From IMG/VR virus record IMGVR_UViG_3300043399_000487, positions 1 to 47,542 of that record: a stretch of 47,542 nt of DNA; one strand, written 5' to 3'. This stretch comes from a virus. The notes beneath the pieces were generated by a model. That model was not told the DNA's origin. It worked only from the letters and a program-made list of their open reading frames with translations, and did not search any database. Shown piece by piece: positions 39,191 through 46,156 of the stretch; within the stretch, counting starts at the first letter, position 1, and each line of letters begins with the position of its first letter. The position numbers and the translations under genes were made by a program.

Positions 39191-39491
39191 ATCGCGTATT
39201 CTTGTACTGAAAGAGGCGACGGGTCGTAAGTATGGTAAAAAGGAGAGTTTGCTGTACTACGATATCAAGAAAGAGCTAGTGCGCCACGGGTACGACTGTA
39301 TTAAGAAACTCGCGTGGAAAGACGGGCATTTGGTGGATAACCACATGTACTACCTGCGGGATAGGAAGCAACGCTGGTTTCTGTCGGACCCCTCCTACGC
39401 TCTGCGCCTTCTAAGCGAAGAATTCGACAAAGCTGGCCTAGTCTATCTGTACGTCAATAGCGAAGAGAATGATTGGAGGAATTGCAAATGA
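39171..39491 (+). CDS. Hypothetical protein, 106 aa
   Basis: ATG 39171 overlaps the upstream gene by 20 nt, with GGGGAAG before it. Basic alpha/beta sequence (KKESLLYYDIKKELVRHGYD). No family recognised. Confidence 0.65.
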   Translation: MLIEFSKSRILVLKEATGRKYGKKESLLYYDIKKELVRHGYDCIKKLAWKDGHLVDNHMYYLRDRKQRWFLSDPSYALRLLSEEFDKAGLVYLYVNSEENDWRNCK

Positions 39492-39832
39492 AACCAGAAG
39501 TGAAAGTCTTTAGCAGAGAAGCACCTTGTACCAAGCTGGAAATTTGGAATTGCTTTAGGGCCGCTAAAGGCTTTGTGCGCATTCCGGCTATCATCGCACA
39601 GTCGCATATAGGTGCTAACGTTCCTCGCGTAATGGAAAAGGAGGGACGCCTGATTACTACCGAACAGAACGGTATTGAGTATTACGTACTGACGGTAACG
39701 GGGCAGGAGTGGCTGTACGAGGGCCTTCGCAGATACCTAAAGAATCACCCTGCGCATGCCGCACAGGTAAATCACCTACCCGCCTCGTGGGGGTATCAAA
39801 CAGGTACTGCTAGGTTGCGGCGCACTCGCTGA
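39488..39832 (+). CDS. Possible winged-helix protein, 114 aa
   Basis: ATG 39488 after GGAGG, coupled by ATGA. The segment NCFRAAKGFVRIPAIIAQ, then a turn and EKEGRLITTEQNGIEYYVLT resembles a winged helix with a beta wing; C-terminus basic (TARLRRTR). DNA binding is plausible, unproven. Confidence 0.6.
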   Translation: MKPEVKVFSREAPCTKLEIWNCFRAAKGFVRIPAIIAQSHIGANVPRVMEKEGRLITTEQNGIEYYVLTVTGQEWLYEGLRRYLKNHPAHAAQVNHLPASWGYQTGTARLRRTR

Positions 39833-39860
39833 TCGGATACCATAATATCTCGTACTTAAC

Positions 39861-39880
39861 TCATTCCACATTGGAGGAAA
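39861..39880 (+). promoter_or_regulatory. Right-arm leader element, copy e
   Basis: TCATTCCACATTGGAGGAAA ahead of ATG 39883; TAATAT -10-like hexamer about 14 nt upstream. Confidence 0.6.
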
Positions 39881-39882
39881 AA

Positions 39883-40335
39883 ATGAAAAGTGTTCATATC
39901 GTAGGTTGGGGCGACCTGAAGCAGTTCGGAATCAACTCTCTGACAGGCGAAGCGTGCGGATACAGTATGCGTCTGCTTTGCGATCTTAGCGAGGAAGGGG
40001 CGGACCTGATCCGGCGCTTCTTCGGAATGCCATACAATTCAAGCCTCTGCGAGCCGTGGAACTCTAAGGTCGATGCCGCCCCGACTACTGCGTCCATCAT
40101 GCTCCCGCGCGGTATCTTCGATGACCTGTGCCAGTACATCCTGTTCTCGCAGGATATGGAAGTGGCTATTAAATCCCCTGACGGAACTTGGAGTGGCTAC
40201 GCCGATTTCAGCCCCGCTGTTGAGTCAATGGTTACTACCGTAGCCAGCGACAAGAGCTGGTCGGTACGGCGCAACCCGCGTGTAGGCACCCCCGGTGATC
40301 GTAACCAGCACGCTTTTACTGGCCGCATTGAATAA
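39883..40335 (+). CDS. Hypothetical protein, 150 aa
   Basis: ATG 39883 after TTGGAGGAAA. Codons are more G/C-ending than neighbours, suggesting good expression. Contains LCDLSEEGADLIRRFFGM and IFDDLCQYILFSQDME; no catalytic motif recognised. Confidence 0.65.
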   Translation: MKSVHIVGWGDLKQFGINSLTGEACGYSMRLLCDLSEEGADLIRRFFGMPYNSSLCEPWNSKVDAAPTTASIMLPRGIFDDLCQYILFSQDMEVAIKSPDGTWSGYADFSPAVESMVTTVASDKSWSVRRNPRVGTPGDRNQHAFTGRIE

Positions 40336-40344
40336 GGAGAATAT

Positions 40345-40647
40345 ATGACGCACACTGTAGTACTACCTTCCAGTCTCGCCCACCTGACGCAGCTTCGCCT
40401 TAATGACCTAGTAGCTAAGGTGGCAAAGGTTACGCTCAAGGATACAACGCGTGTTCTCATGTCCTTAGAGCTGGTTTCCTCTTTCGTAGGGGTGGAGGCC
40501 GGGGATATTCTGGCTTTGGACTTTGATGTAACCAAGCCCACTGCGGACGAGGCTAACGCCTGTACGGATGCGTACGAAGAGCTGACGGCCTACGTGTACG
40601 AGCAGGAAGGCGCGGACTGGCTAAAGCGCATTCGCTCTGTCGATTGA
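40345..40647 (+). CDS. Hypothetical protein, 100 aa
   Basis: ATG 40345 after AAGGAG. Alpha/beta with SLAHLTQLRLNDLVAKVAKV and an acidic helical end. Its TGA lies inside a dyad box. Confidence 0.65.
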   Translation: MTHTVVLPSSLAHLTQLRLNDLVAKVAKVTLKDTTRVLMSLELVSSFVGVEAGDILALDFDVTKPTADEANACTDAYEELTAYVYEQEGADWLKRIRSVD

Positions 40648-40659
40648 AATTGATTTCAA
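40644..40659. repeat. 16-bp dyad box, copy 13
   Basis: TTGAAATTGATTTCAA, identical to copy 1, overlapping the upstream stop codon and touching the AAAAGGAG site of the next gene. Confidence 0.8.
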
Positions 40660-40672
40660 AAGGAGAACTATC

Positions 40673-40948
40673 GTGTATGAAATCTACTATGAACCGAAAG
40701 GTAATGTGTGGCGTATCCGTGTCACCGTCTATTACTTTCTGTTTTTCGCGCTCTCGACTACTGTGTGTGAGGCACAGCATGGGGAGGGGAAGGGTGCTCG
40801 CCTAGTTCCTATGAACTTCGGTACGTACGATCTGGCAAAGCGGCATACAACTGCAGTCGGTCTCGACAATATGTATGTGGAGCGCCGTCGCGTTGATCGC
40901 GCTGTATGGACAGAAAGTGCCGCGCATGTCCAGAGTATTGCGCACTAA
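40673..40948 (+). CDS. Hypothetical protein, 91 aa, possible membrane or secreted segment
   Basis: GTG 40673 after AAAAGGAG. A hydrophobic stretch (VTVYYFLFFALSTTVCEA, residues ~17-34) could be a signal or membrane segment; the rest is basic. Unknown. Confidence 0.55.
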   Translation: MYEIYYEPKGNVWRIRVTVYYFLFFALSTTVCEAQHGEGKGARLVPMNFGTYDLAKRHTTAVGLDNMYVERRRVDRAVWTESAAHVQSIAH

Positions 40949-41189
40949 GCGCCCACTGGGGCGGGTACGTCGTTCTCCTAGGCCATCCCTCTCTGAGGGG
41001 CGGGTAGCGAGCGTAACTCTGCGTATTGAAGCACCTATCGCTGAAGGATGCGTACCCGATGAGGAGCTAGCTTCGTGGGTGGGGGAGGCCATAGCACGAT
41101 ACCACCTGTGGCGTAGTGGATGGGTGGGAGTGATGATGCGTGGGAGGTTAAGGACTCCCGTAGTGGAGGTAGTATGCCCAGAAGAGTAG
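40926..41189 (+). CDS. Hypothetical basic protein, 87 aa
   Basis: ATG 40926 lies inside the previous gene with no clear ribosome binding site, so translation is probably coupled; GTG 40917 is an alternative. Starts Arg-rich (MSRVLRTKRPLGRVRRSPR). Overlaps the next gene by 16 nt. Confidence 0.5.
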   Translation: MSRVLRTKRPLGRVRRSPRPSLSEGRVASVTLRIEAPIAEGCVPDEELASWVGEAIARYHLWRSGWVGVMMRGRLRTPVVEVVCPEE

Positions 41190-41350
41190 TTAAGCTAGAC
41201 CTGACACGGCCCTACCATGAGTATATAGGGCCGGATGGTGAAACGCGCCTAGCTTCTCCTACCGTGGATTCTCTTCTACGTAAGCGCAAGCGCAAGGTGG
41301 AGGCCAAGGAGAACAAGCGTGTGGTCATTCGGCATACGCGTGGCTTATAG
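41174..41350 (+). CDS. Small basic protein, 58 aa
   Basis: ATG 41174 after GTGGAGGTAG. Very basic C-terminal half (LLRKRKRKVEAKENKR), suggesting nucleic-acid binding. No family recognised. Confidence 0.6.
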   Translation: MPRRVVKLDLTRPYHEYIGPDGETRLASPTVDSLLRKRKRKVEAKENKRVVIRHTRGL

Positions 41351-41391
41351 GTAGTGCCATGCAGGACTCAATACTAGGGAAGGTGGTAGCT

Positions 41392-41613
41392 ATGGCTGAT
41401 ATAACTCTTAGCGACGTAGGGCAAGCGGTGTCCGCACTTAACACAGCGATGCAAAAGCTCTACCGTGAATCGTTTGACGTATCCGCGCAGCAGGAGGAGC
41501 ATGTGAAAAAGTTCGCAAAGGATATGAAGGAGTTTGGCGAAAGGCAGCGTGATATTGCGCGGAAGCTGGTAGCCCTTGAGGACAATCTGCAGAAGCTACT
41601 GAAACGTTTCTGA
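41392..41613 (+). CDS. Small helical protein, 73 aa
   Basis: MADITLSDVGQAVSALNTAM then long amphipathic helices (HVKKFAKDMKEFGERQRDIA, ALEDNLQKLLKRF), likely a coiled coil. AAGGTGG precedes ATG 41392; an in-frame ATG at 41359 is the alternative start. Confidence 0.6.
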   Translation: MADITLSDVGQAVSALNTAMQKLYRESFDVSAQQEEHVKKFAKDMKEFGERQRDIARKLVALEDNLQKLLKRF

Positions 41614-41659
41614 TAGTTGTCTCGCATTTTGTGGGTAGGTATAGTTCGTATTGTCGTAT

Positions 41660-41675
41660 TTGCAATCAATTTCAT
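41660..41675. repeat. 16-bp dyad box, copy 14 (last base T)
   Basis: TTGCAATCAATTTCAT in the leader of the 41708 gene. Confidence 0.6.
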
Positions 41676-41707
41676 TTTTTATCAACGTAAAGAAAGGTAG
41701 GTGCAAC

Positions 41708-41938
41708 ATGGCCGCAGCAAAGAAAGTTTGGAAAGCTTCTGAAGGCAAGATCGGTAAGAACGCTGCCTTCACTGTCAGCGACAAAGGCATTCTTACACTG
41801 ACCGTCGATCTGAATGTCGAGATCGGGCCGTCTGCCTCGAAGAAGACGAATATCATTGCCACGTCTGCCGGGAATCAAGCCATTGACGGTGGTAACGGTG
41901 CCATCCTCGGCCTCAACGTGTATCGTAAGGCTGAGTAA
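41708..41938 (+). CDS. Small, probably highly expressed protein, 76 aa
   Basis: ATG 41708 after AGAAAGGTAGGTGC, nearly the same ribosome binding context as the KAKGKT-repeat gene. Codon use is similarly G/C-ending. Starts MAAAKKVWKASEGKIGKN, then beta-rich (GILTLTVDLNVEIG) with NIIATSAGNQAIDG. Unknown; composition fits an abundant small structural or DNA-associated protein. Confidence 0.7.
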   Translation: MAAAKKVWKASEGKIGKNAAFTVSDKGILTLTVDLNVEIGPSASKKTNIIATSAGNQAIDGGNGAILGLNVYRKAE

Positions 41939-41948
41939 GTAATACGGT

Positions 41949-41978
41949 GGGGAGGGAGTCATAGCCTGCGCCCTCCCC
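41949..41978 (+). other. Intergenic hairpin without U-tract
   Basis: GGGGAGGG and CCCTCCCC, 8-bp perfect stem, 14-nt loop, directly after the 41708 gene. No T run follows. Confidence 0.6.
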
Positions 41979-41987
41979 TCGTGACCC

Positions 41988-42016
41988 TTGCAGTAAGGTC
42001 AGTGCCTTACTAGAAT
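41988..42016 (+). promoter_or_regulatory. Sigma70-type promoter with dyad in the spacer
   Basis: TTGCAG (41988-41993), exactly 17 bp, TAGAAT (42011-42016). The spacer is filled by GTAAGG-tcagtg-CCTTAC (41993-42010), a perfect inverted repeat that could be a repressor operator. Confidence 0.65.
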
Positions 42017-42024
42017 GGTTACTC

Positions 42025-42045
42025 GTCAATTCCATATAGGAGAAG
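42025..42045 (+). promoter_or_regulatory. Right-arm leader element, copy f
   Basis: GTCAATTCCATATAGGAGAA and the following base lie between the promoter and ATG 42050; closest to the consensus. Confidence 0.65.
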
Positions 42046-42049
42046 TATC

Positions 42050-42268
42050 ATGCGCCTGTTCAAAGACCTCACTGGTAAAGGAACCTACGGGAGTGTAGCT
42101 AACGTAGATAAGCGTATGCGTGACATTTGTGAGAAGTTCGGTGAGGACTTCCGCTACGTCGTTATAGTCACTGACGAGGGGCGGTTTGCTCCGGTGGTTA
42201 TCGTCACTCAAAAGCAGCAGTACCTTGTGGGCACGCTTGCTTATCACGGTGTTTGCGTCACTTTTTAA
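42050..42268 (+). CDS. Hypothetical protein, 72 aa
   Basis: ATG 42050 after AGGAGAAG. Alternating strand/helix (RYVVIVTDEGRFAPVVIV) suggests a small alpha/beta domain. Unknown. Confidence 0.65.
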   Translation: MRLFKDLTGKGTYGSVANVDKRMRDICEKFGEDFRYVVIVTDEGRFAPVVIVTQKQQYLVGTLAYHGVCVTF

Positions 42269-42287
42269 TTCAATAGAGGAGATTCTT

Positions 42288-42515
42288 GTGATTACCAAAG
42301 AGATAGCCGTTACCCTGCATCATGGGCAGATTCTGCACCACAAGACGCTAAAGAACGCTGATAAGACGCCACTGCGTGTACGTATAAACGGGAAGACACA
42401 GACATGGAAAACGCGACCTGCCGACTTCCGTATTCCTGTTAAATACGGTTTTCGTGAATGTCTCTACATCGAGTGCATTGACGGTAATGGAAACTTTAAC
42501 GAGTGGGAGGTGTAG
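42288..42515 (+). CDS. Hypothetical protein, 75 aa
   Basis: GTG 42288 after GAGGAG. Basic, beta-rich (KTPLRVRINGKTQTWKTR, FRIPVKYGFRECLYIECID). Two bases separate it from the next gene. Unknown. Confidence 0.6.
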   Translation: MITKEIAVTLHHGQILHHKTLKNADKTPLRVRINGKTQTWKTRPADFRIPVKYGFRECLYIECIDGNGNFNEWEV

Positions 42516-42517
42516 AG

Positions 42518-42658
42518 ATGAGGTATGCCAGAATATGTATGCTACTGGCAGCTAGCCGATGCTATGCGGCTGGTCAGACGGTTGCACAGATTGCTGAAGG
42601 GGCAAAGAAGTCTCCTTCTACCATTCGACGGTGGCTTAGACAGGCGGGGGCATTGTGA
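42518..42658 (+). CDS. Small helix-turn-helix protein, 46 aa
   Basis: ATG 42518 after GGGAGG. The C-terminal half, QTVAQIAEGAKKSPSTIRRW then LRQAGA, is a resolvase/homeodomain-type HTH on its own. It could be a minimal DNA-binding regulator. GTGA overlap with the next gene. Confidence 0.6.
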   Translation: MRYARICMLLAASRCYAAGQTVAQIAEGAKKSPSTIRRWLRQAGAL

Positions 42659-43113
42659 GTCAGAACATTGCGCTTGAGGTAGCCAAGACCCTGAAGCGGG
42701 GGGACACGCTGTACCACAACATTATCGAGTTCGGCCTTGTGGAGGGAGAGAAGACGCCTGCCACGGCAACGGTTCGTGGGCGCGTTAAGATCGTTCCCGG
42801 CGTGGAAGGGTATCGTCTTCCTATTCACCAGAACTACGGTGCAGAGGTGGATACGGACATGACCAAGTTCGGTGCCGGTCTTTGGCGTACGACACCTGAG
42901 AAGATCGTACCGGCACGCCTTCACAGGACGCGCTCTGCCTCTACCCATACCATACCAGAGGAACCCGCGTCTGACAGCGAGGCACCCCCTGTTGCACGGG
43001 TGCGTAGGACACGGACCACTGCTACATGCCGGATCGTTGACGACAATGCTACCTTGCTGCAAAACGCACAGGATCAATTGCACTCGTTACGCGTGAGGAG
43101 AAGAAGGTCGTAG
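42655..43113 (+). CDS. Hypothetical protein, 152 aa
   Basis: GTG 42655 overlaps the HTH gene stop, with GGGGG upstream. Beta-rich first half (RGDTLYHNIIEFG, ATATVRGRVKIVPG), then a low-complexity Thr/Arg/Pro region and a basic end (VRRRRS). No family recognised. Confidence 0.65.
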   Translation: MSQNIALEVAKTLKRGDTLYHNIIEFGLVEGEKTPATATVRGRVKIVPGVEGYRLPIHQNYGAEVDTDMTKFGAGLWRTTPEKIVPARLHRTRSASTHTIPEEPASDSEAPPVARVRRTRTTATCRIVDDNATLLQNAQDQLHSLRVRRRRS

Positions 43114-43175
43114 GTGGATGTAGCAATCCACTCCCTGCACATTTATAGTTCGTTCATGGCATCGCTCTTGATGCC
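43114..43175 (+). other. Two short hairpins in the leader of the 43204 gene
   Basis: GTGGAT-gtagca-ATCCAC (43114-43131) and GGCATC-gctctt-GATGCC (43158-43175), both perfect 6-bp stems with 6-nt loops. They could stabilise or regulate the 43204 mRNA. Confidence 0.5.
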
Positions 43176-43203
43176 TCTCAACTGAATCTCATAAGGAGGC
43201 TGT

Positions 43204-43716
43204 ATGAACCAAACCACTGAAAAACGCGTTTCCCCCCGTAAATCCGCTGCCAAGGTTGCGCCTACGCCTGTCGAGGCGAAAGCCAAGCGCACGGCGGTAA
43301 CTGCCACGGCAAAGAAGAACCCACTGGCTGTAGCCGCAGGTCTCGTGCAGAAGTTTTACGTGTTCATCGAAGGGGCACGTCCTGTCTCTGGCCCTCGCCT
43401 TGCTGCGCATACCAACGCCGCGCTGCTCTTCCTCGGGCTTGCCGAAGGGCAGGAGGTGAAGAAAGAAGCGGTGCTCGCTATCTTCGGTACTCGCGCTGTA
43501 AAGTATCACCGTGACCTTGGCAACTTCAAGGCAACTGGCGACTGTCTCGTACTGACCACGAAGGGTGCGAACTTCTTCAAGAGTCGTGTGGATGCGGGTA
43601 AAGTCGACAGCACGCTCAACGCTGCTTTCCTCGCCGCATTTAAGCGCGGGAAGGCGAACGACGCTGCACAGATAAAGCCAAACCATCTGGAACAGGTTTG
43701 TATGGCAGTACGGTAG
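43204..43716 (+). CDS. Hypothetical protein, 170 aa, basic N-terminus
   Basis: ATG 43204 after AAGGAGG. Disordered Lys/Ala/Pro-rich first ~40 residues, then a folded helical domain (LAVAAGLVQKFYVFIEGA, HTNAALLFLGLAEGQEV, KGANFFKSRV). G/C-ending codons and a structured leader suggest strong expression. The N-terminal tail suggests DNA association; function unknown. Confidence 0.7.
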   Translation: MNQTTEKRVSPRKSAAKVAPTPVEAKAKRTAVTATAKKNPLAVAAGLVQKFYVFIEGARPVSGPRLAAHTNAALLFLGLAEGQEVKKEAVLAIFGTRAVKYHRDLGNFKATGDCLVLTTKGANFFKSRVDAGKVDSTLNAAFLAAFKRGKANDAAQIKPNHLEQVCMAVR

Positions 43717-43724
43717 TCATCTGT

Positions 43725-43746
43725 AGGGCGGGGCGCTAGTCGCCCT
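43725..43746 (+). other. Intergenic hairpin without U-tract
   Basis: AGGGCG and CGCCCT with a 10-nt loop just after the 43204 gene. The following ~200 nt to 43950 hold no convincing gene, a TACAGT-like -10 near 43890 and the next leader element. Confidence 0.5.
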
Positions 43747-43931
43747 GCTTCTCCTCATGCTGCCATGAACTACCTACTACTACAATACTCTGGAAGTAGG
43801 GATAACCGCCATTTTAATCGCCTAGAGCGCCGCTGGTAGGGGCGGGGTAGTAGAGAGTACCGCCGCCCTCCTGCATCGCGCCTAGACGGGATACAGTAGA
43901 GGAGGCTAATGTGCCCTACACGGTACTATCG

Positions 43932-43950
43932 CCCATTCTATATAGGAGAG
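43932..43950 (+). promoter_or_regulatory. Right-arm leader element, copy g
   Basis: CCCATTCTATATAGGAGAG, with TACTAT 4 nt upstream as -10-like hexamer, ahead of ATG 43957. Confidence 0.6.
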
Positions 43951-43956
43951 CCTGCA

Positions 43957-44163
43957 ATGACTAAACGAGATAAGGTAAAGAACGCCGCGCTGTCTTCTAC
44001 TTTCTTTTTCGACGGTGCTTATACGTTTCGTATGGATGCCTGCGAGGAGGATACGTTTCTCTACACGGACGAAGTAACTGATGTATCCTTGACTATGGCG
44101 TACGACGCGGTGGATATGGATAAGTGCAAATTCTTTCGTATCGTGGAGATCGCGTGGGATTAG
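43957..44163 (+). CDS. Hypothetical protein, 68 aa
   Basis: ATG 43957 is chosen over the in-frame ATG 43909 because the leader element with AGGAGAG lies between them. Acidic, with FFFDGAYTFRMDACEEDTF. Unknown. Confidence 0.6.
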   Translation: MTKRDKVKNAALSSTFFFDGAYTFRMDACEEDTFLYTDEVTDVSLTMAYDAVDMDKCKFFRIVEIAWD

Positions 44164-44178
44164 TGAAATCGATTGCAA
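44163..44178. repeat. 16-bp dyad box, copy 15 (first base G)
   Basis: GTGAAATCGATTGCAA, starting at the last base of the upstream stop codon. Confidence 0.65.
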
Positions 44179-44191
44179 ACTGAGGGTTCCA

Positions 44192-44220
44192 TTGGCTTAT
44201 GTGGTATGAAACACTATGTA
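44192..44220 (+). promoter_or_regulatory. Candidate sigma70 promoter
   Basis: TTGGCT (44192-44197), 17-bp spacer, TATGTA (44215-44220), followed at once by a leader element and the 44249 gene. Confidence 0.5.
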
Positions 44221-44224
44221 CTCG

Positions 44225-44244
44225 TTCATTTCATATAGGAGAAG
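44225..44244 (+). promoter_or_regulatory. Right-arm leader element, copy h
   Basis: TTCATTTCATATAGGAGAAG ahead of ATG 44249. Confidence 0.65.
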
Positions 44245-44248
44245 CGCC

Positions 44249-44428
44249 ATGTCTGTTCCCACACCTAAAATGTATTACATTGTTACGAAAACCCTAGCCG
44301 TGGCTATGCGCGAAGGAAGACGGTGCAATAAGGGTACGGTTTATGGTATCTACGCTGACCCAGTAAAAGCATTGACTGAGCAGTTTAACCGAGGACTCGC
44401 CCTCTGTACGGAGGTAGTAGAACAGTAG
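44249..44428 (+). CDS. Hypothetical protein, 59 aa
   Basis: ATG 44249 after AGGAGAAG. MYYIVTKTLAVAMREGRR, then GTVYGIYADPVKAL; small alpha/beta. Unknown. Confidence 0.6.
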   Translation: MSVPTPKMYYIVTKTLAVAMREGRRCNKGTVYGIYADPVKALTEQFNRGLALCTEVVEQ

Positions 44429-44440
44429 TTCTGCGGATTG

Positions 44441-44460
44441 ACGGGGCCGGGTGGTCCCGT
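44441..44460 (+). other. Intergenic hairpin without U-tract
   Basis: ACGGGGCC-GGGT-GGTCCCGT: 8-bp stem (one G-T) with a tetraloop, just upstream of a TACAAT -10-like hexamer. Confidence 0.55.
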
Positions 44461-44474
44461 TAGTCTACAATCTC

Positions 44475-44495
44475 TTTCATTCCGTAATGGAGAAA
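44475..44495 (+). promoter_or_regulatory. Right-arm leader element, copy i
   Basis: TTTCATTCCGTAATGGAGAA plus one base, ahead of ATG 44499; TACAAT lies about 6 nt upstream. Confidence 0.6.
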
Positions 44496-44498
44496 CAA

Positions 44499-44777
44499 AT
44501 GAAAACTGGTCAAGTCGCTGTCTTCCCACTTCGCTTCGTACGCGACTCGCTGAAGGCGAAAGGTAAAGGAACAGACTACCGCCTGTGGGAGCGCTTCGGG
44601 TACATGCACATGAAGCGCCTATCCCCTGCCGTTGTGTTTACAAAGAAAGACCTTAGTTTCGTGCATTGCGGCGCGCACCCTCTGGTAGCCTGCGTCGAGA
44701 TGTCCTACGATACGCGGTGGCGGAATGTTGGCTTCTGCTATATCAACAGCGTTGGGGCGCACGTGTATCCGGGGTAG
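44499..44777 (+). CDS. Hypothetical protein, 92 aa
   Basis: ATG 44499 after TGGAGAAA. Basic N-terminal half (FPLRFVRDSLKAKGKG), later Cys-containing segments (FVHCGAHPLVACVEM). Unknown. Confidence 0.6.
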   Translation: MKTGQVAVFPLRFVRDSLKAKGKGTDYRLWERFGYMHMKRLSPAVVFTKKDLSFVHCGAHPLVACVEMSYDTRWRNVGFCYINSVGAHVYPG

Positions 44778-44788
44778 GCCCGGTGAGT

Positions 44789-44818
44789 ATGGTACTCCGT
44801 CGCGTGGCGGCGTACCAT
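44789..44818 (+). other. Intergenic hairpin without U-tract
   Basis: ATGGTAC and GTACCAT enclose a CCG/CGG inner stem; the 3' arm overlaps a TACCAT -10-like hexamer, so folding or binding here could affect initiation of the next gene. Confidence 0.5.
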
Positions 44819-44823
44819 TAGTT

Positions 44824-44845
44824 CTCATTCATTCCGTATAGGAGG
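44824..44845 (+). promoter_or_regulatory. Right-arm leader element, copy j
   Basis: The core ATTCATTCCGTATAGGAGG, ahead of ATG 44850. Confidence 0.6.
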
Positions 44846-44849
44846 CAAT

Positions 44850-45086
44850 ATGGTGGAGTTCTCAGAAGACAGTACGCAGGTAGTCGTGAATGGCCGTAAG
44901 TACATCGCGGTGGATGGAGTACAAGGGCGCTGCGCTGGTTGCGCGTTTGTCGAAGGGCTTGGTTGTGCGCTGTGCGAGGCGGTTATCCGGCAAGACGGGC
45001 TTAAAGTTCTGGATATGTCTCGTTGCGGTAGCAAGCTGCGCGAGGATGGCCGGGATATCGTATGGCAACTGCCGAAAGGAAAATAG
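44850..45086 (+). CDS. Small Cys-rich protein, possible zinc binding, 78 aa
   Basis: ATG 44850 after AGGAGG. Cysteines in RCAGCAFVEGLGCALCEAV and SRCGSK form two C-x2-C pairs plus one, suggesting a zinc knuckle. No family recognised. Confidence 0.65.
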   Translation: MVEFSEDSTQVVVNGRKYIAVDGVQGRCAGCAFVEGLGCALCEAVIRQDGLKVLDMSRCGSKLREDGRDIVWQLPKGK

Positions 45087-45087
45087 T

Positions 45088-45552
45088 ATGTCGCGCCTGA
45101 AAATTACTGACGAGCATGTTAGGGCGCTGCGCGCCGGGGTGTCGCCCTTCCTTAACCATGCCACAAGCAAAGTGTATACGGAGGCAGGACTGTCCGCCAT
45201 GCGGTACCGCTGGGATGCGCTATGGTCCGCCTGCAAGTATGTGGAAGGGTTCAATGATCTGATTAGCGAAATCTATCGGTACGCGAACGACGACCATATC
45301 GATACCGTGCTACGCATGGTGGCTAAGGAGCGGGAGAGTGTGGAGGAGCACCGTGCGGCTATTGGTATCTGCGAGTTTCGACGAGGGGGTACGGTGATTA
45401 CAAGCGTACCCGTGTATTCGGGCGAAGACCTTACGGACGCCTCCGTGATGGAAAGGGCAAGACGTACCGCCGACATCCTCAACGTGACGATGGCAGGCAT
45501 GCTGCTTGGGGCGGAAAGCCGGTTTATTCCACTGATGCGAGGGGGAAAATAA
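45088..45552 (+). CDS. Hypothetical protein, 154 aa
   Basis: ATG 45088 follows GAAAGGAAA and lies right after the Cys-rich gene. Helical (TDEHVRALRAGVSPFLNHAT, LSAMRYRWDALWSACKYVEG, FNDLISEIYRYAN). Function unknown; the two genes probably form a unit. Confidence 0.65.
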   Translation: MSRLKITDEHVRALRAGVSPFLNHATSKVYTEAGLSAMRYRWDALWSACKYVEGFNDLISEIYRYANDDHIDTVLRMVAKERESVEEHRAAIGICEFRRGGTVITSVPVYSGEDLTDASVMERARRTADILNVTMAGMLLGAESRFIPLMRGGK

Positions 45553-45553
45553 C

Positions 45554-45823
45554 ATGTACGCTATGGAGAGTTACGACATTGCTGATCGCTTCCATAATGT
45601 TCTGCAGGAGCAGAATAGCAAGTTTGGGAAAGGGGCAGTGGTAGGGGTAGTGTGGGGCGATACTCCTCTACCTGAGAACATGACCAGTGGCCTTGTTATT
45701 TGCCAGTTGCAGTACGGCATGGTAGCGCGTGCCTTCCACGTAACACATACCCCTACCGGGTATATTCTGCGGTTCCTAGGGCGACGTAGGAAAGTGGTAG
45801 GGGACTACTTCATACCGTTTTGA
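45554..45823 (+). CDS. Hypothetical protein, 89 aa
   Basis: ATG 45554, one base after the upstream stop, with GAGGGGG before it. Beta-rich (GAVVGVVWGDTPLP, LVICQLQYGMVARAFHVT). Unknown. Confidence 0.65.
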   Translation: MYAMESYDIADRFHNVLQEQNSKFGKGAVVGVVWGDTPLPENMTSGLVICQLQYGMVARAFHVTHTPTGYILRFLGRRRKVVGDYFIPF

Positions 45824-45869
45824 GCTAGCCCACTATCGAAATAATCTTTATCCGTGAAAGAGGAGCACT

Positions 45870-46073
45870 ATGACACTTACTGAACTTGAGGCCCTAGCCT
45901 CTCTGCTACGAGCGAACGGGTACCCTGAAGACCGCCCGATACTTTTCAGTGACTGGTCTCGTCGGTCTTTTCCCGTTCTGGATATAGAGAGACCGGTAGA
46001 GCGTATCGTGTATGCGAGCCATCTGGGTACCGAAGACAAAATCTTCTACATCCCACTGGACACCGCACAGTAG
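45870..46073 (+). CDS. Hypothetical protein, 67 aa
   Basis: ATG 45870 after AAGAGGAG. TLTELEALASLLRANGYPED is a helix followed by FSDWSRRSFPVLDI. Acidic; unknown. Confidence 0.6.
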   Translation: MTLTELEALASLLRANGYPEDRPILFSDWSRRSFPVLDIERPVERIVYASHLGTEDKIFYIPLDTAQ

Positions 46074-46086
46074 CGTATTAAACCAT

Positions 46087-46142
46087 GAAAACGCCTGTTT
46101 TTGTCTTATTTGTGCGAAAACTGAGAAAATATGGGCGTTTTC
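46087..46142. repeat. Inverted repeat in an AT-rich intergenic region
   Basis: GAAAACGCC (46087-46095) and GGCGTTTTC (46134-46142), perfect 9-nt arms 38 nt apart, with further short matches (GAGAAAA, TTTTCTC) around. The 174-nt gap 46074-46247 has no gene. It also holds a dyad box and a TACAAT at 46204-46209. Confidence 0.55.
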
Positions 46143-46156
46143 TCTCTGTGAGAATT

